A stretch of DNA of 64,000 nt from Dyadobacter sp. CY312 (GCF_021390535.1 NZ_JAJUXG010000011.1:357788-421787); one strand, 5' to 3'; counted from the first letter of the stretch, positions 44,722 to 54,725 are shown. Notes: a model not told the origin generated them from the sequence alone. Program-made: numbers and translations.

Positions 44722-46749
44722 TCAAACATCTGCAAATCTCAACTGAAACTCCATACCAAACTCCCGATCCGATCTTACTACAATCTGACAAGAAATCGCC
44801 TTGGCCAGATCTCGTACGATATGCAAACCCATCCCCGTTTTAATTCCAATTGCCTCGCCTTCGTTGCGCAATGCGCTTAACTGCTGCTCCGACGCTCCGG
44901 GTCCGTTGTCGATTATAGATAAAACGATGCCCTTCTCATTGCGTTTTGCCTCCCAGAGAATTGTTGCTTCGGGCGTTTTCCTCAGTGCTTTTACAGCATT
45001 AGCCGTAAGATTCTGCATAATCGTTTTCAAATAATCTTCGTCCGTAACGACTGTTAGTGATTCAGGATTTGAAAAACTAAAGGTCACGTTTGAAGTGCCG
45101 GCAAAGAATTTTTGGATGTATTCAAATAGCCCTGAAACTTCAATCGATCGAACCTGGGGTTTGAAATTCTGCATTTGTCCTTTGCTCCAAAGCAGCATCG
45201 ACTCCATGTTTTCCAGCAATAATTCTGCCGATTCGGTAATGCGTTTCTGGTGCGATTCTGCAATGCCACCAGACATGAGTTCGGGTGCTTCCTTCTGCAA
45301 GTGCAGAAAATTAATCAGGTTTGAAACCGGACTTCGTAAGTCATGGCTAAGGATGGCAAAAAAGCGGGCCTTAATTTTATTTGCTTCGTCAAGTTCTGCA
45401 TTCAAATGTAAAAGCTGAATGTTCGTGCGCTTTCTGCTTTGGTTTTGCCAAAATAACAAACCTCCGATAACTGCCACCAACACAATTCCTGCAATCAGGA
45501 AAAGCCTCTGCTTTTTTTGTACGTCTATTTCTAACTTGTTGATTTTGATTTGTTTGTCCCGAAGTTCTAGTTCTCGTTTGCCTTCCAAACCAGCAATCTT
45601 ATTTTTGCTTTCCTGCGAGTATAGTGAATCCTGAACACGCTGATAAGCCCGAAAATTATGATAGGCATTTTTATAGTCACCCGTTTCCGCCTGGATCTCT
45701 GCCAATGCTCCCGTGAAATGGGATCTTGAACTGATCTCGCCCGTTTGCTTGCTTAATGCAATCGCTTTTGTCAGATAAGTTTTAGCAAGACTGGCGAGCT
45801 GCTTTCCGGAGTATCCTTGTACCCGAATAGAGTCATTCTGTGCCATTTCCCGAAAAGCTATTCCTAAACTTCCGACATTGTGAACAGCCAATAAATGCCT
45901 GGGATTGACCTCGTTCCAGAGCGTCTCAGCTTTCAAAGCATAGTAGAGCTTCGCGTCAAAATCTTTCCCGGACAGGATGGAAAGATTCGAATAAGCCTTT
46001 GCCAATCCTTCCAGATCGCCAGACTTTTCAAGCATTGGAACTGCGTTGTTGTAATAAACTTTTGCGTTGCCTGGCTGATTCATATCTGTGTAAATACCTG
46101 CAATGTTGGACAGCGCATTTCCGACATCCCGCAAAGAATTTTCTGACTGACTTTCAGCCTGTTTTTTACGCAGTTTCAAACACTTAAAACCAAATTCAAG
46201 AGCCTTTGGATAGTTGGACTGAGCAAAATAGATATGGGAAATGTTGTCGTAGGCAAGTGCTATGAGATTGTCGTCTTTGAGGGCCTCTCCTATTTTCAAG
46301 GCTTCAAAATAATAACCTGCTGCTTTGGTGTAATCGGATTTAAGATTTTGTTCAGCAGCTCCCATGTTGTTCAGCACCGAGGCCATGTTCACTTTATCAT
46401 CCGTAGATTTATAAATCTGATACACTTTCCGATAAAAATGCATGCAGGAATCGTACTGACCTTTATCACCGTATGCACGGCCGAGGTTCAGGTTAAAAGC
46501 ACCAATTGCTCTTTGCCAGTTTATTTTAGTAGCCTGTTTTAAGCCGATACGACTGTATTTGAGTGCCTGATCAACATCTACAAAGAAGTATTCATCCGAT
46601 ATCCTTTTTAGCAACCTGACTTTCAATGAATCATTTTGTACGTGCGGCATCTCTTTCACCAACGAATCAATCAAATCTTTCCCCTGCTTTTGTGAAAAAG
46701 AAGAAGTGACAAAAAGCAGAACCAGAAAAATCGGAAACAGGATTTTCAT
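44722..46749 (-). CDS. TPR-containing sensor histidine kinase
   Basis: The 675-residue protein has a signal peptide (about 1-19), periplasmic TPR repeats (about 25-390, e.g. AIGAFNLNLGRAYGDKGQYDSCMHFYRKVYQIY), one membrane helix (about 411-430, LIAGIVLVAVIGGLLFW), a coiled linker, a phospho-acceptor domain (FFAILSHDLRSPVSNLINFL) and an HATPase domain (N box MQNLTANAVKAL, G box DNGPGAS, TGMGLHIVRDL). The TPRs probably bind a periplasmic partner or peptide. The response regulator is encoded 7 bases upstream, in the same operon. Confidence 0.94.
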   Translation of the reverse strand: MKILFPIFLVLLFVTSSFSQKQGKDLIDSLVKEMPHVQNDSLKVRLLKRISDEYFFVDVDQALKYSRIGLKQATKINWQRAIGAFNLNLGRAYGDKGQYDSCMHFYRKVYQIYKSTDDKVNMASVLNNMGAAEQNLKSDYTKAAGYYFEALKIGEALKDDNLIALAYDNISHIYFAQSNYPKALEFGFKCLKLRKKQAESQSENSLRDVGNALSNIAGIYTDMNQPGNAKVYYNNAVPMLEKSGDLEGLAKAYSNLSILSGKDFDAKLYYALKAETLWNEVNPRHLLAVHNVGSLGIAFREMAQNDSIRVQGYSGKQLASLAKTYLTKAIALSKQTGEISSRSHFTGALAEIQAETGDYKNAYHNFRAYQRVQDSLYSQESKNKIAGLEGKRELELRDKQIKINKLEIDVQKKQRLFLIAGIVLVAVIGGLLFWQNQSRKRTNIQLLHLNAELDEANKIKARFFAILSHDLRSPVSNLINFLHLQKEAPELMSGGIAESHQKRITESAELLLENMESMLLWSKGQMQNFKPQVRSIEVSGLFEYIQKFFAGTSNVTFSFSNPESLTVVTDEDYLKTIMQNLTANAVKALRKTPEATILWEAKRNEKGIVLSIIDNGPGASEQQLSALRNEGEAIGIKTGMGLHIVRDLAKAISCQIVVRSDREFGMEFQLRFADV

Positions 46750-46756
46750 GAAAACG

Positions 46757-47467
46757 TCATTTCAGATTCACTAAAACATCTTTGTAACTACGCCCGATGG
46801 GTAACGTAAATTCCTGTACGAAAACCTCCTGAGAAGTGATCCGATCAATATAATGGCGCTGAACTGCATAACTTCGGTGTATCCTTAAAAAGGATTGAAA
46901 GGCAGTTTCCATGAGCAAGTTGCCAATGGAAACCAGGACGCTATATTTTTTGGAAGTGGTAACAATACGGGTGTAATCTTTCAAGGCTTCCAGATATACG
47001 ATGTCGTGTAAGTTCAGCTTGATATGCTCATGCCCATCTTTGATAAAAACCGTATTGTTGCTTCCCAAGCTGTATTCAAACAATTGCGCTTTTCTTTTTA
47101 GCTCAAAATAGTTTTGAAGTCGATTCATACTTTGTTCAAACCGGTCGTGTTTGAGGGGCTTCACCAGAAAATCGAAAGCCTCCATCTCAAAACTTTCAGC
47201 GGCATAATCGGGATAAGCCGAAATAAAAATACAAACGGAGATATTCATCATTTTGGCCCGAAATTCCAGTCCGTTCAAGTCCGGCATGTCAATGTCACTG
47301 AGCATGACGTCGACCTGTACATTTTTAACAGCTGCCAGCGCTTCTGTTGCAGATGAAAAAACACCTATTATGTTCAAAAAAGGATACTTCCTGGCAAAAA
47401 CCATTGTAGTAAGGCGGTCGATTTCATCATCGTCGATGATTATACAGGAATATAGCGGTGTAACCAT
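46757..47467 (-). CDS. LytTR-family response regulator
   Basis: The 236-residue protein has a receiver domain (about 7-125) with Asp12-Asp14, phospho-acceptor Asp58 (LSDIDMPDLNG) and LVKPLKHDRF, and a LytTR DNA-binding domain (about 140-236) with VYLEALKDYTRI and FLRIHRSYAVQRHYI. It is the first gene of the pair with the TPR kinase. Pairing a LytTR regulator with a TPR-type kinase carrying a standard phospho-acceptor domain is frequent in Bacteroidota. The targets are unknown. Confidence 0.95.
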   Translation of the reverse strand: MVTPLYSCIIIDDDEIDRLTTMVFARKYPFLNIIGVFSSATEALAAVKNVQVDVMLSDIDMPDLNGLEFRAKMMNISVCIFISAYPDYAAESFEMEAFDFLVKPLKHDRFEQSMNRLQNYFELKRKAQLFEYSLGSNNTVFIKDGHEHIKLNLHDIVYLEALKDYTRIVTTSKKYSVLVSIGNLLMETAFQSFLRIHRSYAVQRHYIDRITSQEVFVQEFTLPIGRSYKDVLVNLK

Positions 47468-47610
47468 TTTTACCAGTTGCGTTTACAGCATAAATATAAT
47501 CAAAACCCGTTGTTCGTCTATTTAAAATGCTGTTCGGCGATTAGGGCTAAATCGATAATATTTTCAAAACTAGCTTTACACAGTTAGTTGAACCAAATCT
47601 GATTCTTGTC

Positions 47611-48018
47611 ATGAAAACGCTGATTCTTGCACTACTTACAAGTTTTACCATTTCAATATCTTCCGCGCAAAGTCCGGTTGGAAACTGGAAGCTTATTTCT
47701 CACCTGGCGACTTTCGAGGGAAAAACATTTGACTCGCACACGGCACTGTTAACGCAGCGTCCTTGTGCTGCCAGAATCGTGTATAGAATTACGGATGACG
47801 GCAACTACCGGCTAGATGCATCTGCGTCAGCCTGTGACGAAAGTTATGTCAATATTCAGCAAAGGCTTTATTCCAAAACGAAATGGAAACTTGATGGCAA
47901 CAAGCTATTCATCGGCGGCAAAGAAGGAATCGGGCACACGTATTCCATCACTTTTTCAGGAAATAAAATGGTATGGAAAAGTGAATATGGAGATGTGATA
48001 ACGTATCAAAAAATTTGA
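47611..48018 (+). CDS. secreted lipocalin-like protein
   Basis: A 135-residue product with signal peptide (cleavage near SSAQ, residue 20). The mature part begins SPVGNWKLISH and continues through repeated strands (KTKWKLDGNKLFIGG, YSITFSGNKMVWKSE), the pattern of lipocalin-like domains in Bacteroidota. Two Cys residues may form a disulphide. Function unknown. It starts a run of four or five envelope proteins, 47.6-51.2 kb, on the plus strand. Confidence 0.78.
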   Translation: MKTLILALLTSFTISISSAQSPVGNWKLISHLATFEGKTFDSHTALLTQRPCAARIVYRITDDGNYRLDASASACDESYVNIQQRLYSKTKWKLDGNKLFIGGKEGIGHTYSITFSGNKMVWKSEYGDVITYQKI

Positions 48019-48020
48019 AA

Positions 48021-48046
48021 AGCCGCGAGCTATTACCTGTTGGCTG
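48021..48046 (-). repeat. ACAGCTA-type element, inverted copy
   Basis: On the minus strand this reads CAGCCAACAGGTAATAGCTC, related to the elements in front of 26499, 39942 and 57169, but it is 80 bases from the next start. Confidence 0.4.
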
Positions 48047-48126
48047 ATTGTCTGCACTACATTTTTAATGTTCAATAGTCAATCGGGCCGGTCTTAATTC
48101 TCAACTCTCTCAACATGCAACTTGTC

Positions 48127-48978
48127 ATGAAAAAGCTTCTCTTCTTTTTACTTGTATTTGCTTCGTTAAGTTGCTCCAATTCCGGGACTGAACCTGATCC
48201 AAAAGATTCTGGCAATACAGACCCGGATCCAAACACCGGGACAGAGATTCCTGGAAAAGGACAAGCCGGGATAGTCGGATTATCGGGGATTGCCGATTGG
48301 GACAATTTGCCAAAAACTGAAAAGGATCGTATAAAAAGCTGGAATAGCATTTTCATGCACCAGTCCGTCGGTGGTGATCTGGAGGACGGCGCCGAAGCAA
48401 ATGGCTACAAATTTGAATACTTCGATCTTTCATCTACGCCAAAAGGACTAAGTGGAAATGTATTTAGTGCTTCAAACGGCGACCCGATGGGTAAAATGGA
48501 AGAATTTAGAAAGAACATTCTGGCACACAAAGCTGTAGTCAATATTGCAATTTTCAAATTTGGCTATGCAGACATCAATGATAATAATATTGAGGTAGTA
48601 AAAACGGCTTACAAGAAGATGATTGATGACTTGCGTACACAGGTTACCGGCATCCGTTTCGTACACATTACTCCACCGCTTATTTATATCACAAGCAAAG
48701 ACGATGGAAACGCTGCCAAAATGAATGTGGCGCAATGGATGAAAGATACGTTCAAGGACAAAGATGTGATCTACGAACTGGAAGAAATTGAGTCAAACAA
48801 TGGCGCTTGCAAGCTCGGGAATGTCCTGAGAATCTGTGAAGAGAACCGCTCGACGGTCGGCTGTTCAAGTAAAAATCAGGGTGTGGACGCCCCGGAAGGG
48901 CAAGGGCATCTTTGCGAAAAAGCTGCATTGCGCATCAGTAAAGCATTTTTAATGAGTATTTATAACGCAGGTAAATAA
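48127..48978 (+). CDS. lipoprotein, SGNH-hydrolase-like
   Basis: With ATG 48127 (a second in-frame ATG lies at 48115) the product has 283 residues, with a lipobox ASLSC (Cys16) and a Pro/Asp-rich linker (about 20-45). The body resembles SGNH-type folds: WNSIFMHQSVGGDLEDG near the start (a Ser-Val-Gly block), VVNIAIFKFGYADI, and FVHITPPLIY. The usual catalytic His-Asp end block is not plain, so enzymatic activity is uncertain. The next gene begins 7 bases after its stop, so the two share a transcript. Confidence 0.75.
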   Translation: MKKLLFFLLVFASLSCSNSGTEPDPKDSGNTDPDPNTGTEIPGKGQAGIVGLSGIADWDNLPKTEKDRIKSWNSIFMHQSVGGDLEDGAEANGYKFEYFDLSSTPKGLSGNVFSASNGDPMGKMEEFRKNILAHKAVVNIAIFKFGYADINDNNIEVVKTAYKKMIDDLRTQVTGIRFVHITPPLIYITSKDDGNAAKMNVAQWMKDTFKDKDVIYELEEIESNNGACKLGNVLRICEENRSTVGCSSKNQGVDAPEGQGHLCEKAALRISKAFLMSIYNAGK

Positions 48979-48985
48979 AACGAAC

Positions 48986-49510
48986 ATGAAAAAGCTACTT
49001 TCTTATTTGATCCTCTCCGCTATTGTTTTTCTTAACATGGGCGCTGGTTGCAGTGATAAAAGCGAAGACCCGAAGCCGGATGATTTTGGATCCTTATTAG
49101 GCAAATGGAAGCTGGAATCCTACACGCTCACAAAAGAACTGAATGATGGCCGGATTATAGAATCTAAATGGGCGGCAAAAGATCATTCTGTAAATATTGT
49201 GTGGGATTTCAAAAGTGACGGCTCGTATTTATCCACTGACGGAAAGTCTGAAATGTCTGGAAACTGGGAATTAAAAGTATCTGAGGGAGACCCGCAAAAC
49301 ATTTTTGAAGGGGTGCTCACACTCTTAGGACCCGCAGCAAAAGAAGTGGCTAAGGAGATTACAGGAAAGGATCAGCTTTCGGGAAAAATAGCATTAGGCC
49401 CTGGGCCATTAGGTACATTTTTCATAATCACTTTCGTGGCCGACGTCAACTTAGGCGATTATCAGGAAACTAAAAAAATTGAGATTGACTACCTCTATCG
49501 AAAACTTTGA
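48986..49510 (+). CDS. lipoprotein, lipocalin-like
   Basis: A 174-residue product with a lipobox MGAGC (Cys22), a short acidic linker and a domain beginning LLGKWKLESYTLTKEL and continuing IVWDFKSDGSYLSTDGKSEMSGNWEL, which is the lipocalin-like pattern. It is downstream of the SGNH-like gene with a 7-base gap. Function unknown. Confidence 0.78.
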   Translation: MKKLLSYLILSAIVFLNMGAGCSDKSEDPKPDDFGSLLGKWKLESYTLTKELNDGRIIESKWAAKDHSVNIVWDFKSDGSYLSTDGKSEMSGNWELKVSEGDPQNIFEGVLTLLGPAAKEVAKEITGKDQLSGKIALGPGPLGTFFIITFVADVNLGDYQETKKIEIDYLYRKL

Positions 49511-49556
49511 GGCACTCAAACCGCATCGCGTCGAAAATCTTATACCAAAAAGTAAT

Positions 49557-50162
49557 ATGAGCACTGCTAAAAAAACGAAAGGATGTTTTATTATACTGAT
49601 CGTTGGTCTAGCGCTTAGCTGGGGTGTTTACGAGTGCAAATACTATTACAGTTACTGGTCCGATCTTCGGAATAAACCGTGGGCATATAGTAATGACAAA
49701 AATGCAAAGTTGCTCGTAGGACTCTGGAAAGGCGATTTCCAAGACCCCGATAATATTGAAAAAACAATAATCATTGAGATATACGAACCACTTACAGAAG
49801 ACGAAAGGGAAGCCAAAGCGGGCAGAAGATGGAAACGAAGAAGCTACAAGAATACCAGAAGTTTCGACGGCACGGCTACCGTAAAAAGCAGACTTGGAAC
49901 CGAACAATACGAAATTTATGGATCGGTAGAAAAGGAGGATTTTTACAAACTCCGTTTCAATTTCCGTCCCAAAGATGAAGGCAAACGAGTATTGCCAAAT
50001 TTCTCAACACTCGAAGCCAACGATGGAAATTGGCATGGTGATGAATTAACGATCACCCTCCATTTCAGTTATCAGCGTGCAGATGGTTCGACTTATTCGA
50101 GCAGCGCCGATCCCAGATTTGATAGAACAGCAGTCACAACATTGAAACGGCATTTACCATGA
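49557..50162 (+). CDS. membrane-anchored hypothetical protein
   Basis: The ATG at 49557 gives 201 residues with an N-terminal membrane helix (about 10-28, CFIILIVGLALSWGVY) and a soluble domain rich in charged residues and strands (ARLLVGLWKGDF, IIIEIYEPLTEDEREA). No family was recognised. Its stop overlaps the start of the next gene (ATGA, 50159-50162), so they are translated together. The frame upstream to 49479 overlaps the previous gene and is not used. Confidence 0.7.
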   Translation: MSTAKKTKGCFIILIVGLALSWGVYECKYYYSYWSDLRNKPWAYSNDKNAKLLVGLWKGDFQDPDNIEKTIIIEIYEPLTEDEREAKAGRRWKRRSYKNTRSFDGTATVKSRLGTEQYEIYGSVEKEDFYKLRFNFRPKDEGKRVLPNFSTLEANDGNWHGDELTITLHFSYQRADGSTYSSSADPRFDRTAVTTLKRHLP

Positions 50163-51196
50163 AAACCTCATCACTATTTTTGTTTATTACCGCAACTATT
50201 ATGTTCGGATGTTCAAAAAAAGAAAATGCAGTTCTTTCGCCCGAAACTTCATGCCGGCTTTCGAAAGCATCCCTGATTTCCTCAGGTGGAGGCTACACCA
50301 GTTATACATCCAATTCCGTGATTGAATACAATCCGCAGGGACAAATGTTCCGTAGCACGGAAGAGTCAAAAATGATTGACGCAACGGGTGGAGAAAAAAA
50401 TGTTAAAACAACCAGCATTTACGATTACGACAGTGAAGGATTTGTGAAAGGTGAAAAACAGAACGCTACCGACGACGATCCGAAAAGAACAGAAACGAGC
50501 TCATTATCCTCACAATTTAAATATAACGGCGACAGGCTTTCCGAAGAAATGTCGACCACTATTTTTGATTATTATTACAAAGGGACAGGCCTGACGGAAT
50601 CGTACACCTACTCGAAAACAGTGAATTATGAATACGACGGAAGCGGCAAACTCACCAGATTAACCGAGCTCACTAATTCTACAAGAGGGGGAAATTCCAC
50701 TTCGCGATACTACTATTCGGGTGGAAAACTAAGCAGAGTTACCTATCAGATTGGAAATGGGCCGGAAGAAGACGACTATACTGTAACAGATGGGAAAATA
50801 GTCCAGCGTAAAAGTGGGGGCGACGCAACTATTTATAAGTACGACTCTCAGGATCGCCTCGTCCGTACAGAATACTGGAACGCAGGAAAACTGACCTCAT
50901 TTATAGAACAGAATTATGATAATCAGATAGCACCCTTGGAAACCTCACCACAACTATTTTTTAAAGGATGGCCAAAACAAAAAACGATCCGTGGTGAGTA
51001 TGGGAACACGTCCAATAACATCATCAACATGAGACAGACTTCCGTTGAAAGCGGTGCCAGTGTGGAATTGGCAAGCTATGCATTTCAGTATGAGTTCAAC
51101 AAAAAAGGAATACCTGTAAAAGCCAAATTGATGGGAACGGTGCAGGGCAAGCCATATAGCGCAGAATATGTTTACGAATATATCGATTGTGATTAG
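50159..51196 (+). CDS. lipoprotein with YD-type repeats
   Basis: The 345-residue product has a lipobox (MFGC, Cys18). The mature part contains several degenerate YD/RHS-like repeats: YDYDSEGFVKG, YEYDGSGKLTRL, YKYDSQDRLVRTEYW and others, about 20 residues each. Similar Bacteroidota lipoproteins are cell-surface or periplasmic with unknown roles; it is much shorter than true RHS toxins. It ends the 47.6-51.2 kb run and is translationally coupled to the gene before it. Confidence 0.8.
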   Translation: MKTSSLFLFITATIMFGCSKKENAVLSPETSCRLSKASLISSGGGYTSYTSNSVIEYNPQGQMFRSTEESKMIDATGGEKNVKTTSIYDYDSEGFVKGEKQNATDDDPKRTETSSLSSQFKYNGDRLSEEMSTTIFDYYYKGTGLTESYTYSKTVNYEYDGSGKLTRLTELTNSTRGGNSTSRYYYSGGKLSRVTYQIGNGPEEDDYTVTDGKIVQRKSGGDATIYKYDSQDRLVRTEYWNAGKLTSFIEQNYDNQIAPLETSPQLFFKGWPKQKTIRGEYGNTSNNIINMRQTSVESGASVELASYAFQYEFNKKGIPVKAKLMGTVQGKPYSAEYVYEYIDCD

Positions 51197-51267
51197 ATTT
51201 CATCCCAGATTTGCCTGCCGGTCATCCGGCAAATCCGTAAACAACCAACTCAACTGCTCTCAACAAA

Positions 51268-51300
51268 AAATCGCCCCGAGTGAAAACCCGAGGCGATTTG
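51268..51300 (-). terminator. bidirectional terminator between convergent genes
   Basis: AAATCGCC(CCGAG) and (CCCG)AGGCGATTT pair around TGAAAA; on the minus strand the flank is ATTTTTTG. It serves the LolA-like gene and perhaps the YD lipoprotein gene. Confidence 0.75.
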
Positions 51301-51315
51301 TAACGTCTGCTAACA

Positions 51316-51335
51316 CCGATTTGCAAATCGGGGCG
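51316..51335. repeat. GATTTGCAAATC-core palindrome
   Basis: CCGATTTGCAAATCGGGGCG shares its 20 bases with the centre of the element at 44516-44550 except for one base in the left arm; same repeat family. Confidence 0.7.
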
Positions 51336-51341
51336 AGCTGC

Positions 51342-52058
51342 TTATTTTTTTGCAGGCTTCTTGAAAATCGTATCGTCAATCGTACCGTTCACAACTATTT
51401 TGCTTGTTACGAAAGTGATTACGCCCTGTGGACTTGAAATATCCATGGTATTTGGGAATTTAACCCCATCAACGTCTTTGTAGTCAGACATTGAAATTTC
51501 ACCTTGCTGACCACCCATATCTACTTTCATTTTGCTGATCAGGTACGTTTGAGCATCTACCCATTGGTCCGTAACCTGTCCGTCTTTGGAGGTCACTTTC
51601 AAATGGAATGCATCTTTTTTGTCTACTTTTTCTGTGCCAACAAGTTCAACGGTATTTCCTTTTTCTTTGTAATTCACCAATCCTCCAAACGGATCCAGCT
51701 GCCCTTCAGTCTGTTTCAATACATCAGCAGGCATATCTTCTGCTTCTCCGGTTCCACCCATCATCGTCGGACGTATCATCCAGCCTGTTTTACCATCCAA
51801 AACCTGGATCATCGAATTACCCATTACAGTCGACTCACTGCGTACTGATTTACCTACCACAAGCAAGGTTTTGCTAGGAATTTCCATGCCGCTTACAGCA
51901 AGAGAACGGTCTATAACCAGTGTTTTGACACCATTTATTTTATCAATACCGCCCAGAGCAGCAACGTGCTTGTCTACAATTTCGTCGACCGTCTGCCCAT
52001 AAGAGCTTACAGAGATCATGGCAGCAACAACAGCAACTAATAGTTTGTTCGTTCTCAT
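51342..52058 (-). CDS. secreted LolA-like / outer-membrane lipoprotein-sorting-like protein
   Basis: The 238-residue product has a signal peptide (cleavage near SSYGQ, residue 22). The following TVDEIVDKHVAALGGIDKINGVKTLVI is the usual opening of LolA/LolB-like domains in Bacteroidota; then alternating strands with VLDGKTGWMIRP and WVDAQTYLISKMKVDM. Family members may carry lipids or lipoproteins across the periplasm, but this subgroup has no proven role. The beta-barrel receptor gene lies 99 bases upstream on the same strand, so the two may be co-expressed. Confidence 0.85.
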   Translation of the reverse strand: MRTNKLLVAVVAAMISVSSYGQTVDEIVDKHVAALGGIDKINGVKTLVIDRSLAVSGMEIPSKTLLVVGKSVRSESTVMGNSMIQVLDGKTGWMIRPTMMGGTGEAEDMPADVLKQTEGQLDPFGGLVNYKEKGNTVELVGTEKVDKKDAFHLKVTSKDGQVTDQWVDAQTYLISKMKVDMGGQQGEISMSDYKDVDGVKFPNTMDISSPQGVITFVTSKIVVNGTIDDTIFKKPAKK

Positions 52059-52157
52059 TTTTAATCAGTTATTGGTTAAATTAGTTAGTATAGTTTGCAT
52101 TTAATTTTGGCTAAAATATCAATTAGAAACCAAACTCCGTGCAATTTTAATATTTGA

Positions 52158-54725
52158 TTAACGAGGCTGACTTCCGCCAGCAGCAGGAGCAGGACCCGAC
52201 TGCTGTCCGCCTTCACTCTTCACGTCATCATTTGTTACACCTTTGGCTTTTCTCTTTGGAGCGTCCATCGTCATTTTACCAATTTTGTAGGTAAATGTCA
52301 TACGGATACCACGGTTGTAAAGATACACATCACTAACCTGGTTAAAGTTCAGAGTCGATTCACGGGAATCAAATTCGGTATGGATGTTAAAACGTTTGCT
52401 CAGGAAGTTTTCAGCTGCTAATCCTATGCTCCCTTTCTTGTTTTTGAAATCCTTTTTGATGCCGACTGTATAGAATCCGAAACCGCCCTGCATACCTTGC
52501 AGCTGCACCTGGTTACCTTGCAGGAATCCAAATGCTTGCGCTCCCCAGCCATTTTTGAAAGTAGCTTGCGAGAAAACACCACCACTTACATTCCATCCCT
52601 CATTGGTTATTTCTTCCGACAGGCCGCTTTCACCGATAGCCCGCCCGGTCAATGTAGAATAAAAAATATTACTGAACAGACCCACGCTAATTTTGGAAGT
52701 TGCCGCTATGTTGGCAAAAATATTGGCGCCATAAGCATGTTGTTTCCCAACGTTTTCAAACTTGGTTTCAATTGCTCCATCCAGTGTATCAGACGGAGAA
52801 CGAACCTGAGAAATGGCATTGTTGGTCGCCCGTCCGAAGAAGGTAGCGTTGATGTAGGTTTTCTTAATGTTCTTGCTAACTCCCAATTCAAAGTTATTTG
52901 TTAGTTCTGGTCGTAATTCAGGGTTACCAACTGTAATGTTCTGTGGATTGGCCGTATTCACGTTCGGGTTCAGCTGTGCAAGTCCGGGGCGCTGTATCCT
53001 TCTGTTGTATCCAAGTTTCAGCGTTGTTCCTTTAATCGTCTTGGAAGCATTTACACTTGGCACCAACACACCATAATTACCTACTCCCAGGTTGCCTTCT
53101 CTGTTGCTTGCATCAATAAAAGTATGTTCGTAACGAAGTCCCCCTTTCAATGTGTAGCGTTTCTTAGTCGTGTAGGTATAAGAGGTATATGCTGCGGCAA
53201 TATTCTGATGATAAGTCAGCTCACCAGCTGCCTGGTTAACGTCAGGAACAAATTCGCCGGTAGATCCCGCTTTCAGAAACTTGAAATCACTGTTCACTTC
53301 ACGGAAGATTCCTTTTCCACCGAATTCAAGCAATTGATTTTTCTTAATTGGGGTCTGGTAATCAGTTTGGAAAGTAAATTCCTGGTTGACGTTTTTGTTG
53401 ATGTTTTTCTCACGGTTGGTAAGTTCGCCACCGCCATTCATCAAATTGGCGTCAAAATTGTTAGTCAGGCCGTTGCGGCTATAAAGCGTCGATATACTCC
53501 ATTCCTGTTGCGGCTTAAAAGTCCGCAGATAATCAAGATTGACATCCACCGTTCCTGAAAGATTTTTTGCATCTACGAACCGGTTAGATGCCGACTCACT
53601 TACATTATTTCTAAAAATATTGGTCACCAGATCCTGCTCGCTGATCATATTTCGTACGCCGTAACGTACACCGGCAGTGATGCTTTGGTTTTTGGCAAGA
53701 TCATAATCAAACCCGATGTTGTATTGCCCGAAAAGTCCTTTGCTATTACCGTCTCCCGACTGGCGTGTAAGCGTTGTCACATCGTTAATTGTGCTGGTTT
53801 GATCCAGGTTTGTTTTGGTAATGGTGTTGTACATTCCACGTCCAAATCCTCCGATTGTGAAGCCCGCCTTACCTTTTCTGTAACCACCATTCAATGACAA
53901 CATAGAACCACGGTTACCAACTCCGGCATCCACGTTCAGATTCAGACCTTGTAAACTGTTTTTCTTGGTGATGATATTGATAATACCACCAGAACCTTCC
54001 GCATCATACTTGGCGGACGGACTCGTAATAACCTCCACCGTTTTAATCTGATCGGCAGGAATTTGTTTCAGAGCGTCCGCAACACTGCTGGCAATGATTG
54101 TACTTGGTTTGTTGTTGATCAAAACCCGGATGTTCTGGCTGCCTCTCAGCGATACATTTCCATCCAGATCCACCGTAAGCAAAGGAACTTTCCGCAAAAT
54201 ATCCGTAGCATCTCCACCTTTGGCAGCAATGTCTTTTTCTGCATTGTAAACCAGCCTGTCCACCTTTTCTTCTATCAAAGCGGCTTGTCCCGTTACAGTA
54301 ACCTCGTCAAGCGTTTTGGTATTGGAAGAAAGTTTGATCGTACCCAAATCCAATTGCTGGCCTTTTACAAGTGTGATATTATCTACGGTTTTATTCCCGT
54401 AACCAATAAAGGAAAACAATAACTTGTATTCGCCTTCAAGAACTTTCGTAAGCTCAAACTTGCCTTTTTCATCTGCAACAGTCCCGTCAACGGCCTGTCC
54501 CGTTTTTTTATTGTAAAGGGCTATACTCGCAAATTCAACCGCTTTTGCAGAAGTTGAGTCAAGTACCGTACCCGATATTTTAGACGTTCCTTTCGGAGTT
54601 TGGTCGCCGGCAGTACCCGGTAAAGCTTTTGGCTTGGCAGCAGCGCCAGGAACCCCAAATTGAGCCTCTACAGTAGAAAATGAAGCGCCAATAAAAATTA
54701 AAATCAGAAGTAATATTTTATTCAT
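52158..54725 (-). CDS. outer-membrane beta-barrel receptor with carboxypeptidase-regulatory domain
   Basis: The 855-residue protein has a signal peptide (cleavage near VEAQ, residue 21), an Ala/Pro/Lys linker, a carboxypeptidase-regulatory-like domain (about 48-130), a plug domain (about 140-260, with LRKVPLLTVDLDGNVSLRG and NNKPSTIIASSVADAL) and a long OMP_b-brl_3 barrel (about 440-815). The C-terminus (GGQQSGPAPAAGGSQPR) is Gly/Pro-rich and lacks a terminal aromatic residue. It is related to the protein at 19562-22006. Import or binding of a peptide or siderophore-like ligand is possible, but nothing in the sequence fixes the substrate. Confidence 0.9.
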   Translation of the reverse strand: MNKILLLILIFIGASFSTVEAQFGVPGAAAKPKALPGTAGDQTPKGTSKISGTVLDSTSAKAVEFASIALYNKKTGQAVDGTVADEKGKFELTKVLEGEYKLLFSFIGYGNKTVDNITLVKGQQLDLGTIKLSSNTKTLDEVTVTGQAALIEEKVDRLVYNAEKDIAAKGGDATDILRKVPLLTVDLDGNVSLRGSQNIRVLINNKPSTIIASSVADALKQIPADQIKTVEVITSPSAKYDAEGSGGIINIITKKNSLQGLNLNVDAGVGNRGSMLSLNGGYRKGKAGFTIGGFGRGMYNTITKTNLDQTSTINDVTTLTRQSGDGNSKGLFGQYNIGFDYDLAKNQSITAGVRYGVRNMISEQDLVTNIFRNNVSESASNRFVDAKNLSGTVDVNLDYLRTFKPQQEWSISTLYSRNGLTNNFDANLMNGGGELTNREKNINKNVNQEFTFQTDYQTPIKKNQLLEFGGKGIFREVNSDFKFLKAGSTGEFVPDVNQAAGELTYHQNIAAAYTSYTYTTKKRYTLKGGLRYEHTFIDASNREGNLGVGNYGVLVPSVNASKTIKGTTLKLGYNRRIQRPGLAQLNPNVNTANPQNITVGNPELRPELTNNFELGVSKNIKKTYINATFFGRATNNAISQVRSPSDTLDGAIETKFENVGKQHAYGANIFANIAATSKISVGLFSNIFYSTLTGRAIGESGLSEEITNEGWNVSGGVFSQATFKNGWGAQAFGFLQGNQVQLQGMQGGFGFYTVGIKKDFKNKKGSIGLAAENFLSKRFNIHTEFDSRESTLNFNQVSDVYLYNRGIRMTFTYKIGKMTMDAPKRKAKGVTNDDVKSEGGQQSGPAPAAGGSQPR